A stretch of DNA of 64,000 nucleotides from Betaproteobacteria bacterium (GTDB lineage: Bacteria; Pseudomonadota; Gammaproteobacteria; Burkholderiales; Usitatibacteraceae), in the NCBI GenBank assembly GCA_016711875.1, contig JADJSD010000006.1, positions 1 to 64,000 on the forward strand. The letters run 5' to 3'. The number at the start of each line of letters is the position of its first letter. The stretch's first letter is position 1. Under the pieces are notes generated by a model. The model ran no database searches. It worked only from the letters and a program-made list of their open reading frames with translations, and was not told the DNA's origin. The position numbers were made by a program, and so were the translations under genes. Below are positions 41,915 through 50,994 of this stretch, one piece after another.

Positions 41915-43555
41915 TCAGAAGCTCGCGCGCGTCTTCACCAGGAGCTGCACGCGGTCGACTTTCGCGTCCGCATTCAGCGGGAAGGCGAGGTCCACGTGCA
42001 GCACGTTCGCGAAGGCCGAGCGGGTGTTGAAGATCCTGAGCCCCAGGCCGAGGTTCGTGAGCCACCCCGCGTTCGTCGGGTTCTGGTACGGCCCGCCCCA
42101 GGCCCGGCCCACGTCGACGTACGCCGCCGCCCCCAGGCGGAAAAGCCGCCAGAGGTAGATGTCCGAATAGGCCCGCTCCTCGACCGTGAAGAGCCCACGC
42201 CGCTCGCCGCTCTGGTAGCGCTGGGGATAGCCGCGCAGCCCGTTGTCGCCGCCGAGCCAGAGCGTATCGGACGGGCCGGGGCGGGTGAGCACGTCCCCGT
42301 TGGCCGAGGCGTAGAAGACCCAGCGCTGCCCGTGCGGCCGGTAGTACTGCAAACGCCCGCCGAGTTGCTGCCGGTCGATGCGGCCGTCGGTGAACTGGCC
42401 GTCGATGAAGGCCGAGGCGAGGATCATCTGGTCGTCCGCGAGCGCGAACCCGCGGCCCACGTTGCCCGAGTAGACCCACGAATCGCGGCTCGAGCCCATC
42501 GCCTTCGTGGCATAGCCGATGTCGAGGAAGGTCGTGAGACCCAGGGCGAAGAACTCCGGCCGGCCCATCTGGTTGCGGTTCGTCCGGCGCTCGAAGCGGT
42601 CCTCGACGACCTCCGCGCGGATGAACGGGTACGCGAGCTTCTGGTCGGGCGCGAGAGCCGCGGGGGCCACGCGGCCCGGCTCGAATGCGTACACGTCGTC
42701 CTGCAGCCGAAGGCCGCCCGTGAACCGCGTCGTGAACCCGTCGCGCAGCCCCCCGGACCAGCCGCCGAAGACCTCGGCCCGCGTCTCCCGGTACCGGTAC
42801 TCGCTCTGGATGTCGCCGGCCACGTAGTTGGCCTCGATGCGGTCGTTGAGGAGCCACGTGGCGCCCGCGGACCAACGCGCGTCGAGGGCGTGGAAGGGAC
42901 GGACCACCGTGACCCCCTCGCGCTTGCCGTCGTCGTTGCGGGCGTGCGTGTAGGCGAGGCGGGTCCAGGTGCCGAAGGCGCGGTCGTTGGCGATCTCGAA
43001 CTCGTTGCCGCTGCGGTCGATGTCGCTCGTCTTGCCCAGGGTGAGCTGCGTGCCCGTGCCCAGGAAGTTGTATTCGCGCAGGTTGATGTTGTAGGAATTC
43101 TTCCCGCCCGTGCGGTTGAAGCTGAACCCCGGGTCCAGGGACCACGCGTCGTGCGTGTGGACCTCGATGTCGGCGACGTTGTCCCGCACGGCGAGCACCC
43201 GCAGCTCGACGTCGGAGAAGTAGCGCGAGCTGCGCAGCACGCGCTCGGCCTCGTTCATGCCCGAGGCGCGGATGCGGTCTCCGGTCTCGAAGAGCAGCGA
43301 CTGGCGCACGACTTTCTCGCGCGTGTTGATGTGCAGGAAGTTGGCCGTGCGGAAGAGCCAGTTGTCCTCTTCCGGATCGCTGGTGTCGAAGATGTTCCCG
43401 TTGCGCACGACGATGCGCCCGACGGTCGCGCCGGAGGCCTCGAGCTGCGCGAAGGTCGGCAGGGGTGCGCCCTCGGGCAACGCCTGGGGCATCGCGGGGG
43501 CCGACAGGCCGAGGCCGGCGAGGAGGGCGCCTGCAAGGGCGGTCGACTTCGGCAT
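41915..43555 (-). CDS. Omp85-family outer-membrane barrel with POTRA domain
   Basis: A 546-residue outer-membrane protein. A signal peptide (MPKSTALAGALLAGLGLSAP) precedes a POTRA-like region (VVRNGNIFDTSDPEEDNWLF to LRSSRYFSDVELRVLAVRDN). A beta-barrel follows with the Omp85-type WLGGDNGLRGYPQRY (the conserved RGY-type loop) and a terminal phenylalanine for BAM recognition. It could insert or export proteins or lipid, as in TamA or patatin-associated members. ATG 43555 is preferred to the in-frame ATG 43570 because GGGAAG precedes it and the signal peptide begins there. Confidence 0.87.
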   Translation of the reverse strand: MPKSTALAGALLAGLGLSAPAMPQALPEGAPLPTFAQLEASGATVGRIVVRNGNIFDTSDPEEDNWLFRTANFLHINTREKVVRQSLLFETGDRIRASGMNEAERVLRSSRYFSDVELRVLAVRDNVADIEVHTHDAWSLDPGFSFNRTGGKNSYNINLREYNFLGTGTQLTLGKTSDIDRSGNEFEIANDRAFGTWTRLAYTHARNDDGKREGVTVVRPFHALDARWSAGATWLLNDRIEANYVAGDIQSEYRYRETRAEVFGGWSGGLRDGFTTRFTGGLRLQDDVYAFEPGRVAPAALAPDQKLAYPFIRAEVVEDRFERRTNRNQMGRPEFFALGLTTFLDIGYATKAMGSSRDSWVYSGNVGRGFALADDQMILASAFIDGQFTDGRIDRQQLGGRLQYYRPHGQRWVFYASANGDVLTRPGPSDTLWLGGDNGLRGYPQRYQSGERRGLFTVEERAYSDIYLWRLFRLGAAAYVDVGRAWGGPYQNPTNAGWLTNLGLGLRIFNTRSAFANVLHVDLAFPLNADAKVDRVQLLVKTRASF

Positions 43556-43586
43556 GGCACTTCCCAGCATACGCCGGGAAGCCGGC

Positions 43587-44963
43587 TCAGGCGGCGGCGC
43601 GGGGACGGTGGGCGCGAAGCGCCAGGGCGATGAGGAACATGACGCCGAGAACGCCGGCCACGACGAGGTAGGCGACGCTGAATCCCGCCGCGCCGCCGCC
43701 GCGGAAATCCGCGATGGCGCTGATGGTGGCGGCCGAGGTGAGGGTGCCCACGCCGTTGAACACGTTCACGAGCCCCTGCCCGGTGCCGCGCAGCTGTGCG
43801 GGCGCCTCGGCCATGGCGATGGCGCGAAGCGCGCCGCCGACGATGACGCCCAGGCCGATGCCGGCCGGCACGGTGGCCACCAGGAACCCGGGCAATCCGA
43901 ACTGCGTCACGGAAGCGCCCGCGTAGCCCAGGCCCATGAGCGCGAAGCCCACGAGGAGCAGCGTGCGCGATCCCAGGCGGTTGAGCATCCGCCCGCCGGC
44001 CATCGAGCCGATCATCGATCCGACCACGAGCGGCAGCAGTGCGAAGCCCGCGGCCTGCGGGGTGAGCCCGTAGGCGAAGGTGGCGATGGAGGTGAGGAAC
44101 ACGACGCTGCCCATGCCGAAGCCGCCACCGGTGGCGAGCGTGTAGGTGAGCGCGAGTTGCCGGTTGCGGAAGAGCCCCAGCGGAATCATCGGCATCGCCG
44201 CGCGCCGCTCGATGCGGATCACGAGGATGACCGCCACCGCCGCCGCCAGCAGGAAGTACGGCCACAGGGCGATGCCGGTGAAGGTGTCCACCACCCGCGT
44301 GATGCCGAAGACGACGAGCGTGAGCAGGCCGAACACGGCGACGATGCCCGCGAGGTCCAGGGCCGGCAGTTCGTGGCGGCGCTCGTGCCGGGGCAGCACG
44401 CGAAGCCCCAGGAAGAGGATCGCGGCGGCGATCGGCAGGTTGAGCAGGAAGATCCAGTGCCAGCTCGACACGATCATCACGGCGGCCGCGAGCGGCGGGC
44501 CCAGGAAGAACGCCATGCCGTAGATGGCGCCCAGCATCCCGAGCGCCTTGCCCTGCTGCTCCACGGGCAGGACATCGCCGATCACCGCCGCCGCCGAGGG
44601 CACGATGCCGCCGCCGCCGATGCCCTGGAGGGCGCGGCCCACGAGGATCAGCCAGAAAGAGGGCGAGAGCGCGATGAGGAGCGAACCCGCCGCGAAGATG
44701 CCGACGCTGAAGAGGTACACCGGCCGGCGGCCGTGGCGGTCGCTCAGGTTCGCCATGAGCGCCGTGCTGGTGAGCGAGAAGAGGATGAACACCACCATCA
44801 CCAGGCCCACCTCGCGGTTGTCCACCCCGAACGCGGCGCGCAGGGCCGGTATCGCCGGGCCGATGATGGCCGTGTCGAGGGCGGCCATGAAGACGCCGGT
44901 GTAGAGGACGGGAAGCAGCCGGCGGGGAGGTTCGTGGCCGGCGGCGGGGGAGCGTTCAGTCAA
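43587..44963 (-). CDS. MFS drug/solute exporter (DHA2/EmrB-like)
   Basis: A 458-residue inner-membrane protein with about 12-14 hydrophobic segments. Motif A appears as NLSDRHGRRPVYLFSVGIF, motif B-like LILVGRALQGIGGGGIVPSA and the DHA-type motif C GAIYGMAFFLGPPLAA. LYTGVFMAALDTAIIGPAIP at the N-terminus (motif D1) supports a drug:H+ antiporter family. A perfect TATAAT stands 47 bases upstream on its strand. The substrate is unknown. Confidence 0.9.
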   Translation of the reverse strand: MTERSPAAGHEPPRRLLPVLYTGVFMAALDTAIIGPAIPALRAAFGVDNREVGLVMVVFILFSLTSTALMANLSDRHGRRPVYLFSVGIFAAGSLLIALSPSFWLILVGRALQGIGGGGIVPSAAAVIGDVLPVEQQGKALGMLGAIYGMAFFLGPPLAAAVMIVSSWHWIFLLNLPIAAAILFLGLRVLPRHERRHELPALDLAGIVAVFGLLTLVVFGITRVVDTFTGIALWPYFLLAAAVAVILVIRIERRAAMPMIPLGLFRNRQLALTYTLATGGGFGMGSVVFLTSIATFAYGLTPQAAGFALLPLVVGSMIGSMAGGRMLNRLGSRTLLLVGFALMGLGYAGASVTQFGLPGFLVATVPAGIGLGVIVGGALRAIAMAEAPAQLRGTGQGLVNVFNGVGTLTSAATISAIADFRGGGAAGFSVAYLVVAGVLGVMFLIALALRAHRPRAAA

Positions 44964-45009
44964 TTCGGGCGGGGGGCCGGCAGGCGGGCGCAGCGGGGAT
45001 CAGGCCCGC

Positions 45010-45015
45010 ATTATA
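45010..45015 (-). promoter_or_regulatory. -10 hexamer TATAAT ahead of the MFS gene
   Basis: On the minus strand TATAAT stands 47 bases before the MFS start, in the 86-base gap after the persulfide dioxygenase gene. No convincing -35 is seen at the normal distance. It suggests the exporter has its own promoter. Confidence 0.35.
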
Positions 45016-45049
45016 GGGCCCCGCGAAGGCCCGTCCCGGGGAGAGGGCG

Positions 45050-46120
45050 CTATTCCTGCCCGCCGAGGGCCGGAAGGCCGTTCGCCCGCCAGCGGATCAT
45101 GCCGCCCGCCAGGTTCGCCACGCGCGCGAAGCCGGCCCTCTGCAGGATGGCGACGGCCTGCGCGGATCGCGCGCCCGAGCGGCAGACGGCCACCACCGGC
45201 TTTTCGCGATCGATCTCGCCCGCGCGGGCCGCGAGCTCGCCCAGGGGCACGCGCGTCGCCGCGGCGATGTGGCCCAGCGGCCCGTCCCACTCGGCCGTCT
45301 CGCGCACGTCGACGACCTGCACGGCGCCGAGCATCTCCTCGAGCCCGGCCGGCTGGATCTCCGGCAGGCCCGCGAAGGTCATCGTGAGCGGCGCCCACGA
45401 CGGGGCGGTCGGCGCCTCGCGGCCCTCGGGGCGGCCGCAGTGCAGGTTGGCCGGCACCGCGATCGCCATCTGTTTGGGGTGCGGCAGTCCGAGATGCGCC
45501 ATGTAGCCGGCGAAGTCCTCCTCGCGCACGCCCCGCGCGAGGCGCGGGTTGTAGCGCGTCTCCTCGGCGACGCTCGTCACCGTGAGGCCCCGGTAATCGT
45601 GGCCGGGATAGAGCAGGCACGCCGGCGGCAAGGTGAAGATCTTCTCGTGCACGGACCGGAAGAGCGTGCGGGCGCTGCCCTGCTGGAAATCGGTGCGGCC
45701 GCAGCCGCGGATCAGCAGGCAATCGCCCGTCATCGCGAGGCTCGCGTCGTCCAGCACCAGCGTCATGCAGCCCGCGGTGTGGCCCGGTGTCGCGCGGGCG
45801 ACGAGGTGCCGGGAGCCGAACGCGATCGTGTCGCCGTCCGCGAGGTAGCGGTCCGCGCCTTCGGCGCCGCTCGCGGCGCTCACGGCGATGAGGCTGCCTC
45901 GCCGGTGCTTGTGCAGCCACGCGCCGGTGACGTGGTCGGCATGCACGTGCGTGTCGATGGTCGCCACGAGCGTGAGGCCCAGCTCGTCGAGGAGGGCCGC
46001 GTCGCGCAGCACCTGGTCGTAAACCGGGTCGACGAGCACGGCCCGGGCGCTCGCCGGATCCGCGAGCAGGTAGGTGTACGTGGAGGAGGTGGGGTCGGCG
46101 AGCTGGCGGAACGTGAGCAT
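45050..46120 (-). CDS. persulfide dioxygenase (ETHE1-like) fused to rhodanese
   Basis: A 356-residue metallo-beta-lactamase-fold protein. The metal motif THVHADH (H58, H60, D62, H63) plus H114, D132 and H174 (YPGHDY) matches ETHE1-type persulfide dioxygenases. Residues about 255-350 are a rhodanese domain with active Cys313 (VCRSGARS). Such fusions oxidise glutathione persulfide and shuttle sulfane sulfur during H2S detoxification. The gene lies between an amino-acid-binding protein and an MFS exporter. Cysteine-related genes at 48-50 kb make a sulfide context plausible. Confidence 0.92.
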   Translation of the reverse strand: MLTFRQLADPTSSTYTYLLADPASARAVLVDPVYDQVLRDAALLDELGLTLVATIDTHVHADHVTGAWLHKHRRGSLIAVSAASGAEGADRYLADGDTIAFGSRHLVARATPGHTAGCMTLVLDDASLAMTGDCLLIRGCGRTDFQQGSARTLFRSVHEKIFTLPPACLLYPGHDYRGLTVTSVAEETRYNPRLARGVREEDFAGYMAHLGLPHPKQMAIAVPANLHCGRPEGREAPTAPSWAPLTMTFAGLPEIQPAGLEEMLGAVQVVDVRETAEWDGPLGHIAAATRVPLGELAARAGEIDREKPVVAVCRSGARSAQAVAILQRAGFARVANLAGGMIRWRANGLPALGGQE

Positions 46121-46171
46121 GGGAAAAGGATACGCCGCCCGATCCGACCCCGGCAGGCGGGGCGAGGCGCG

Positions 46172-47032
46172 CTACTCCGGCAGCGCGCCGAAAAGGTAGG
46201 TCATGACCAGCACCTTGCTCGGCTTGCCCAGGCTTCCGAACCACGCGCCATAGATCTCGCCGATGGCGGCGCTGCGGTAGATCCGCGACAGGCCCGCGTT
46301 CACGGCGAGGCGCAGGCCCGCGTCGCCGCGCGGCAGCGCGAGGGCGTAGCCCTCGAGGGACAGGTCGTCGTCGAGAAGCGCGAGGCTCTTCGCGTCCTTC
46401 GCCTTGCCCGCCATGGCCATCAGCAGGATGCGGTCGGCGGCGAAGGCGTCGATCTCCTTGGCCTCCAGCTTGGCGAGGCCCTCGTCGCGCGACTTGAGGG
46501 GCACGACGGTGACCGACACCATGCGGTCCTTGGTGGCGGTCGCGAGGGCACGCTCGTTGGTGGTGCCCGTCACGACGCCGATCTTCTTTCCCGCGAGTTC
46601 GCCGAGCGTCGCGCCCGGCACGTCCTTGCGAACGAGGAGCGTGGTGCTGTCGACGAAGATGAAGCTGGAGAAATCCACCTGCTTCATGCGGCCGAGCGTC
46701 ACGGAGCTGGAGCCGCATTCCATGTCCGCCTCGCCCTTGGAAACGGCGTCGAAGCGGTTGGCGGTGGTGACGGCCACCCATTTGATCCTGATGTCCGGCA
46801 CGCCGAGTTGCTCGCCGATGGCGTTCACGACGCGCTTGCACAGGTCCACGGAATAGCCGATCGGCTCCTTCCTGTCGTTCACGAACGAGAAAGGGGCCGC
46901 ATCCGTGCGGTGGGCGAGGGTGATGGTCTTCGATTCCTTGATCTTCTTCAGGCGCCCGTCGAGGGGCTGGGCGAGGGCGAGGGCCGGGGCCAGCGCGAGG
47001 GCGAGGGCGGCGAGCAGGTGGCGGGAGGTCAC
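46172..47032 (-). CDS. polar amino-acid ABC transporter periplasmic binding protein (glutamate/aspartate-like)
   Basis: A 286-residue periplasmic protein with signal peptide MTSRHLLAALALALAPALAL. It has the family-3 solute-binding signature IGYSVDLCKRVVNAI and the segments ESKTITLAHRTDAAPFSFVN and GEADMECGSSSVTLGRMKQV typical of GltI-like glutamate/aspartate receptors. It starts with GTG at 47032. No permease or ATPase genes are adjacent, so it either works with a transporter encoded elsewhere or acts as a receptor. Confidence 0.88.
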   Translation of the reverse strand: MTSRHLLAALALALAPALALAQPLDGRLKKIKESKTITLAHRTDAAPFSFVNDRKEPIGYSVDLCKRVVNAIGEQLGVPDIRIKWVAVTTANRFDAVSKGEADMECGSSSVTLGRMKQVDFSSFIFVDSTTLLVRKDVPGATLGELAGKKIGVVTGTTNERALATATKDRMVSVTVVPLKSRDEGLAKLEAKEIDAFAADRILLMAMAGKAKDAKSLALLDDDLSLEGYALALPRGDAGLRLAVNAGLSRIYRSAAIGEIYGAWFGSLGKPSKVLVMTYLFGALPE

Positions 47033-47076
47033 GGAAAAGGCTCCGACAGGGGGAAAGGAGGCGGGAGGATACCGGT

Positions 47077-47100
47077 GGGGACGGGTGAAGTCACCTGCAC
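47077..47100. repeat. degenerate copy of the GGGGACAGGT repeat
   Basis: GGGGACGGGTGAAGTCACCT is a shortened palindrome of the same family, here between the amino-acid-binding gene and the lipoprotein terminator. It is the only copy outside 8-26 kb. Confidence 0.55.
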
Positions 47101-47129
47101 CTTGGTGGGATGGCGGTCGGCGCCGGACG

Positions 47130-47155
47130 AAAAAGGGGCCCCGGGAAGGGGCCCC
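47130..47155 (-). terminator. Rho-independent terminator of the lipoprotein/LysM operon
   Basis: On the minus strand an eight-base perfect stem GGGGCCCC/GGGGCCCC with loop TTCCC is followed directly by TTTTT. It lies 25 bases after the lipoprotein stop codon (47181). This is a textbook intrinsic terminator. Confidence 0.9.
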
Positions 47156-47180
47156 CTGGCGTGCCGCAGGCTTTTCGAGC

Positions 47181-47660
47181 CTACTTCACGGCGAAGGCCT
47201 TTTTCCCGGCCGAAGCGCCGTTCAGGAAGATTTCCACCTCGTACGTGCCGGCGGGCCAGCCGTCGGGCTTGGCGATGTGGAACTCCGTGACGGCGGGGCC
47301 GGCGGCGTCGATGTCCTGCGAGGTGTCGCTCACCGTGGCGGTCTTGTCGCCCTTCTTGAACGTCCACACGGCCTTGAGCGCGGCCTTGCCCTTGCCCTCG
47401 GTCTCGATGGACGCGTAGATCGTGTCCTTCGGGGCGAAGCTCTCGAGCGGTGCGGCGACCTTCTTGTCGGCGGCGAGCGCATTGCCCAGGGTGACGCCCT
47501 TCACGGAGACAGGCTTCACTTCCGGCGCGGGCGCCGGTGCGGGCGCCGGGGCGGGGGCCGCGGCGGCGGGCGGGGCGGGTTGTTCCTTCTTGCCGCAGCC
47601 GGAGAGGGCGAAGCCGGCGAGCGCGGCGACCAGCAGGGTCGCGATGACGGGGTTTTTCAT
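47181..47660 (-). CDS. hypothetical lipoprotein with Ala-Pro linker
   Basis: A 159-residue predicted lipoprotein. Signal peptide MKNPVIATLLVAALAGFALS has a lipobox ending LSGC (Cys22). A low-complexity PAPAPAPAPAPEVKP linker then leads to a compact beta-rich domain (YASIETEGKGKAALKAVWTF, AGTYEVEIFLNGASAGKKAF), which resembles immunoglobulin-like accessory domains. It starts four bases after the LysM gene stop, so the two form an operon that probably acts at the cell envelope. Function unknown. Confidence 0.82.
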   Translation of the reverse strand: MKNPVIATLLVAALAGFALSGCGKKEQPAPPAAAAPAPAPAPAPAPEVKPVSVKGVTLGNALAADKKVAAPLESFAPKDTIYASIETEGKGKAALKAVWTFKKGDKTATVSDTSQDIDAAGPAVTEFHIAKPDGWPAGTYEVEIFLNGASAGKKAFAVK

Positions 47661-47664
47661 GGGG

Positions 47665-47931
47665 TCAGCCTTTCGTGAGGGGGATCTTGATGACCTGGCC
47701 CGGGAAGATCTTGTTCGGGTCCTTGATCGTGTCCTTGTTGGCCTCGTGGATCTTCGGCCAGGCGTTCGCGTTGCCGAGCTTCAGCTTCGCGATCTTCGAC
47801 AGGCTGTCGCCGGACTGGATGGTGTAGGTCTCGAAGGCGGGCTGCTCGGCCTTGGCCGTGCTGGAGGCGCCGCTCTGGACGTTGGAGAAATCCGGCATGT
47901 CGTCGCCGGAACCGCCGCTGGATGCGTTCAT
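47665..47931 (-). CDS. small LysM-domain protein (YgaU-like)
   Basis: An 88-residue protein. The C-terminal 55 residues are a LysM domain (YTIQSGDSLSKIAKLKLGNA, then NKIFPGQVIKIP) like the one in YgaU. The first 30 residues are a flexible Ser/Gly stretch, and no signal peptide is evident. AGGAAA precedes the ATG. LysM domains bind peptidoglycan or act in stress-related cytoplasmic proteins. It is co-transcribed with the lipoprotein downstream. Confidence 0.9.
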   Translation of the reverse strand: MNASSGGSGDDMPDFSNVQSGASSTAKAEQPAFETYTIQSGDSLSKIAKLKLGNANAWPKIHEANKDTIKDPNKIFPGQVIKIPLTKG

Positions 47932-48067
47932 GGGTTTCCTTTTCCTGAGGCTGCGTGCGCGGAATTATTCTGTGCTGTTCGCGCCGGAAGGCGCCGCACG
48001 ACATGGTACCCGAGTGATGTGAAGGTTCCGTGCGCCACCGCTCATGCCCCGCGCCCCTCGGGGTGCG

Positions 48068-49162
48068 TCACGCGGCGCCGGCGGCGGCGAGGGCCCAGCC
48101 GGGCGAACGTCCCGACTCGGCCCAGGCGGCCACGGCTTCGACCGCCGGCGCGATGTCGAATCCCCGGGCCACGAGCCACGCGTCGTCGTAGTAGCTGTGC
48201 CCGTACCGCTCGCCGCCGTCGCACAGGATGGTGGCGATGGAACCGGCCTCGCCCGCCTCGTGCAGGCGCCGCGCCAGGTGCAGCGTGGCGATGAAATTGG
48301 TGCCGGTGGAGCCGCCGCAGCGCCGGCCGAGCACGCGCTCCAGGTAGCGGATGGCCGCGATGGAGGCGATGTCCGGCACCTTGAGCATGCCGTCCACGAT
48401 GCCCGGCAGGAACGAGCGTTCCACGCGCGGTCGCCCGATGCCCTCGATGAGGGAATTGCCCGCGATGCGGATCGAGCAGTCCCCCGTGGCGAAGGCGTCG
48501 AAGAAGACGGAATTCTCCGGGTCAGCCACGCACACGCGCGTGTCGAGGCACCGGTAGCGGATGAAGCGCCCGATGGTGGCCGTGGTGCCGCCCGTCCCGG
48601 CGCTGCACACGATCCACCGCGGCACCGGATGCCGTTCCTTGCGCATCTGCGCGAACATCGACTCGGCGATGTTGTTGTTGCTGCGCCAGTCCGTGGCGCG
48701 CTCGGCGTAGGTGAACTGGTCCATGTAGTGCCCGCCGAGTTCCTTCGCGAGCCGCTCCGACTCGGCGTAAACGGCCTGCGGGTCGTCCACCAGGTGGCAG
48801 CGCCCGCCGTAGAACTGGATGGCGGCGACCTTCTCGGGCGAGGTCGTGGCCGGCATCACCGCGACGAACGGCAGGCCGAGCAGGCGGGCGAAGTACGCTT
48901 CCGACACGGCGGTGGATCCCGAGGAGGACTCGACCACCGTGCTGCCTTCGCGCAGCCAGCCGTTGCACAGCGAATAGAGGAAGAGCGAGCGCGCGAGCCG
49001 GTGCTTGAGGCTGCCGGTGGGGTGGCTCGATTCGTCCTTCAGGTAGACGTCGACGCCCGGATAGGCGGCGATGCGCATCGGAAAGAGATGCGTGTCCGCC
49101 GACCGGTTGAAATCCGCCTCGATGCGGCGAACGGCTTCGGCAACCCAGGCGCGATCCTTCAT
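48068..49162 (-). CDS. PLP-dependent cysteine-synthase-family enzyme (Cds1-like)
   Basis: A 364-residue fold-type II PLP enzyme. The PLP lysine lies in HPTGSLKHRLA, the substrate loop in VESSSGSTAVSEAYFARLLG, and the phosphate-binding Gly-rich loop in CSAGTGGTTATIGRFIRY. It is close to the group annotated as cysteine synthase or L-cysteine desulfhydrase (Cds1). ATG 49162 fits the domain start; the open frame further upstream reads through the permease stop region. It follows the APC permease by 34 bases, suggesting uptake and breakdown or synthesis of a sulfur amino acid. Confidence 0.87.
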   Translation of the reverse strand: MKDRAWVAEAVRRIEADFNRSADTHLFPMRIAAYPGVDVYLKDESSHPTGSLKHRLARSLFLYSLCNGWLREGSTVVESSSGSTAVSEAYFARLLGLPFVAVMPATTSPEKVAAIQFYGGRCHLVDDPQAVYAESERLAKELGGHYMDQFTYAERATDWRSNNNIAESMFAQMRKERHPVPRWIVCSAGTGGTTATIGRFIRYRCLDTRVCVADPENSVFFDAFATGDCSIRIAGNSLIEGIGRPRVERSFLPGIVDGMLKVPDIASIAAIRYLERVLGRRCGGSTGTNFIATLHLARRLHEAGEAGSIATILCDGGERYGHSYYDDAWLVARGFDIAPAVEAVAAWAESGRSPGWALAAAGAA

Positions 49163-49196
49163 CGGTGCAACCTCCGCGAGTGCAGTGGACGGCAGT

Positions 49197-50546
49197 CTAC
49201 CGCCCCCGGGCGCGCCGCCGTTCCAGCACGGCCAGCACCGCGAGCCCCGCGGCCAGCACGGCCACGCCGACGATCGTGCCGACGTGCACGTACGCGACGC
49301 TCGCATAAGTCATGTACGCGCTCGTCCCGATGAACGCGAGCGGCAGCCACGGATAGAACGGCACGCGGAAGGGCCGCGGCGCGTCGGGGAAGCGGCGCCG
49401 CAGGACGATGAGCGCCGCGCCGCTCAGCGTGAGGAAGAACCAGTACACGGGCGAGAGGAAGTCGACCATCGTCGAGAAGCCGCTTCGCGTCCACGCGCCC
49501 AGGGCCACGAGGACGAGCGTGACGGCCGAAAGCGCCACGAGGGCCCGCGCCGGCGTGCCGCGCGCGGCGTGCCATTCGCCCAGCGCGCCGAGCCCGCCCG
49601 TGTCGCGCGCGGCGGCGTAGGTGGTGCGCGCGCCCGCGATGAGGATGGCGTTCATCGACGTGATCGCCGTCACCGCCACCACGGCGACGATCGCGGCCTG
49701 CCCCGCCGGGCCGAACGCGATGAGGACGAGGTCGGAAGCCGGCGCCTGGCTCGCCGCGATGCCGGCGAGGCCCAGCCCCCGCCCATAGGCCCAGTTGGCG
49801 ACGAGGTAGAGCGCCGTCACCAGCGCCATCCCGGCCACGAGCGCGCGCGTCATGCCGCGCTGCGGGTCGCGCATCTCGGCGGAGAGCGTCGCCGCATCGT
49901 TCCAGCCGCCATAGGCGAGGAACACGAACACGAGCGCCGTGCCGATGTGCGAGGCGGAGGGCGCCGCGGGGGTGGCCGACAGCGGCGCCGCGCCCTGGAC
50001 GGCGAGCACGATCCCGGCAACTCCGACCGAGAGCAGGCCCGCGATGACGGCGCCCATGAGCGCGAGCTGCGTCCCGAGCCCCGCGCGCAGTCCCGCGAGG
50101 TTCACCGCCGCGATGGCGATCACGGCGAGCATCGCCACGACCGGGCTGCCGAGCGCGCCCAGCGGGAGCATCGAGCCGAGGTAGTCGCCGAGCACGAAGG
50201 CCAGCATGGCCATCGACCCGGTGTGGATCACCGCGAAGCGCGACCATGCGAAGAGAAAGCCCGTGCGCCGCCCGTACGCCCGCGTGAGGAAGTGGTAGTC
50301 GCCGCCCGCATCCGGGAATGCGGCTGCCATCTCGGCGTAGCAGAGCGCCCCGGCGAGCGACATCGCGCCGCCGAAGGCCCACGCCAGCATCATTTCGGCC
50401 TCCGAGCCCGTGTTGGCCGCCACGAGCGAGGGCGAGCGGAAGATGCCCGCGCCGATCACCATGCCCACGCAGACGGCGACGGCCTGCCAGACGCCGACCT
50501 GCCGGCGGGGCGCTTCGCGGGGCTTCGGCGGGTCGTCGGGAGGCAC
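49197..50546 (-). CDS. APC-family amino-acid permease
   Basis: A 449-residue inner-membrane transporter with about 12 segments. The first carries the APC substrate loop VCVGMVIGAGIFRSPSLVAA (GAGIF motif), and LCYAEMAAAFPDAGGDYHFL is the typical second conserved stretch. It shares an operon with the cysteine-synthase-like gene, so cysteine or another sulfur amino acid is a fair guess for its substrate. Confidence 0.92.
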   Translation of the reverse strand: MPPDDPPKPREAPRRQVGVWQAVAVCVGMVIGAGIFRSPSLVAANTGSEAEMMLAWAFGGAMSLAGALCYAEMAAAFPDAGGDYHFLTRAYGRRTGFLFAWSRFAVIHTGSMAMLAFVLGDYLGSMLPLGALGSPVVAMLAVIAIAAVNLAGLRAGLGTQLALMGAVIAGLLSVGVAGIVLAVQGAAPLSATPAAPSASHIGTALVFVFLAYGGWNDAATLSAEMRDPQRGMTRALVAGMALVTALYLVANWAYGRGLGLAGIAASQAPASDLVLIAFGPAGQAAIVAVVAVTAITSMNAILIAGARTTYAAARDTGGLGALGEWHAARGTPARALVALSAVTLVLVALGAWTRSGFSTMVDFLSPVYWFFLTLSGAALIVLRRRFPDAPRPFRVPFYPWLPLAFIGTSAYMTYASVAYVHVGTIVGVAVLAAGLAVLAVLERRRARGR

Positions 50547-50640
50547 GTCGGGGTCCTTGGCCGGGGGGGCGGTGCGAACTTTACGGCATTATGTCGAGTG
50601 TCCGTCCCGCATCCGGGCCGGATTTGACGGAGAACCCGCC

Positions 50641-50991
50641 GTGCCGACCCCGCTCGACCCGCTTCGCGACCAGCTGAGAGCCTTCGCCTCCGCCCGCGAC
50701 TGGGATCAGTTCCATTCCCCGAAGAACCTCGCCATGGCCCTGTCGGTGGAATCGTCGGAACTGCTCGAGCACTTCCAGTGGCTCACCGAGGCGCAAAGCC
50801 GCGACCTCCGGGACGACGCGAAGCAGGCCGTGCGCGAGGAAATCGCGGACGTGCTCCTCTACCTCATCCGCCTCGCCGACCAGCTCGGCATCGACCCCAT
50901 CGCCGCCGCGCACGAGAAAATGATCGCCAACGAGAAGAAATACCCGGTCGACAAGGCCCGCGGCACCGCGAAGAAATACACGGAGCTCTAG
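50641..50991 (+). CDS. MazG-like nucleotide pyrophosphohydrolase
   Basis: A 116-residue all-alpha NTP pyrophosphatase of the dCTPase/RS21-C6 type. The metal-binding helices are SVESSELLEHFQW and EEIADVLLYLIRLADQLG, giving the ExxE(12-28)ExxD pattern. The GTG start at 50641 follows GGAGAA; the frame is open upstream without a better start. These enzymes remove non-canonical nucleotides such as modified dCTP. It is divergent from the APC permease and ends three bases before the methyltransferase start. Confidence 0.9.
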   Translation: MPTPLDPLRDQLRAFASARDWDQFHSPKNLAMALSVESSELLEHFQWLTEAQSRDLRDDAKQAVREEIADVLLYLIRLADQLGIDPIAAAHEKMIANEKKYPVDKARGTAKKYTEL

Positions 50992-50994
50992 CCC

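Noticed and set aside
47987..48000. Hairpin GGCGC-TTCC-GGCGC as terminator of the cysteine-synthase-like gene
   Set aside because: No T-tract follows on the minus strand and the stem is short; in such GC-rich sequence similar hairpins are expected by chance.
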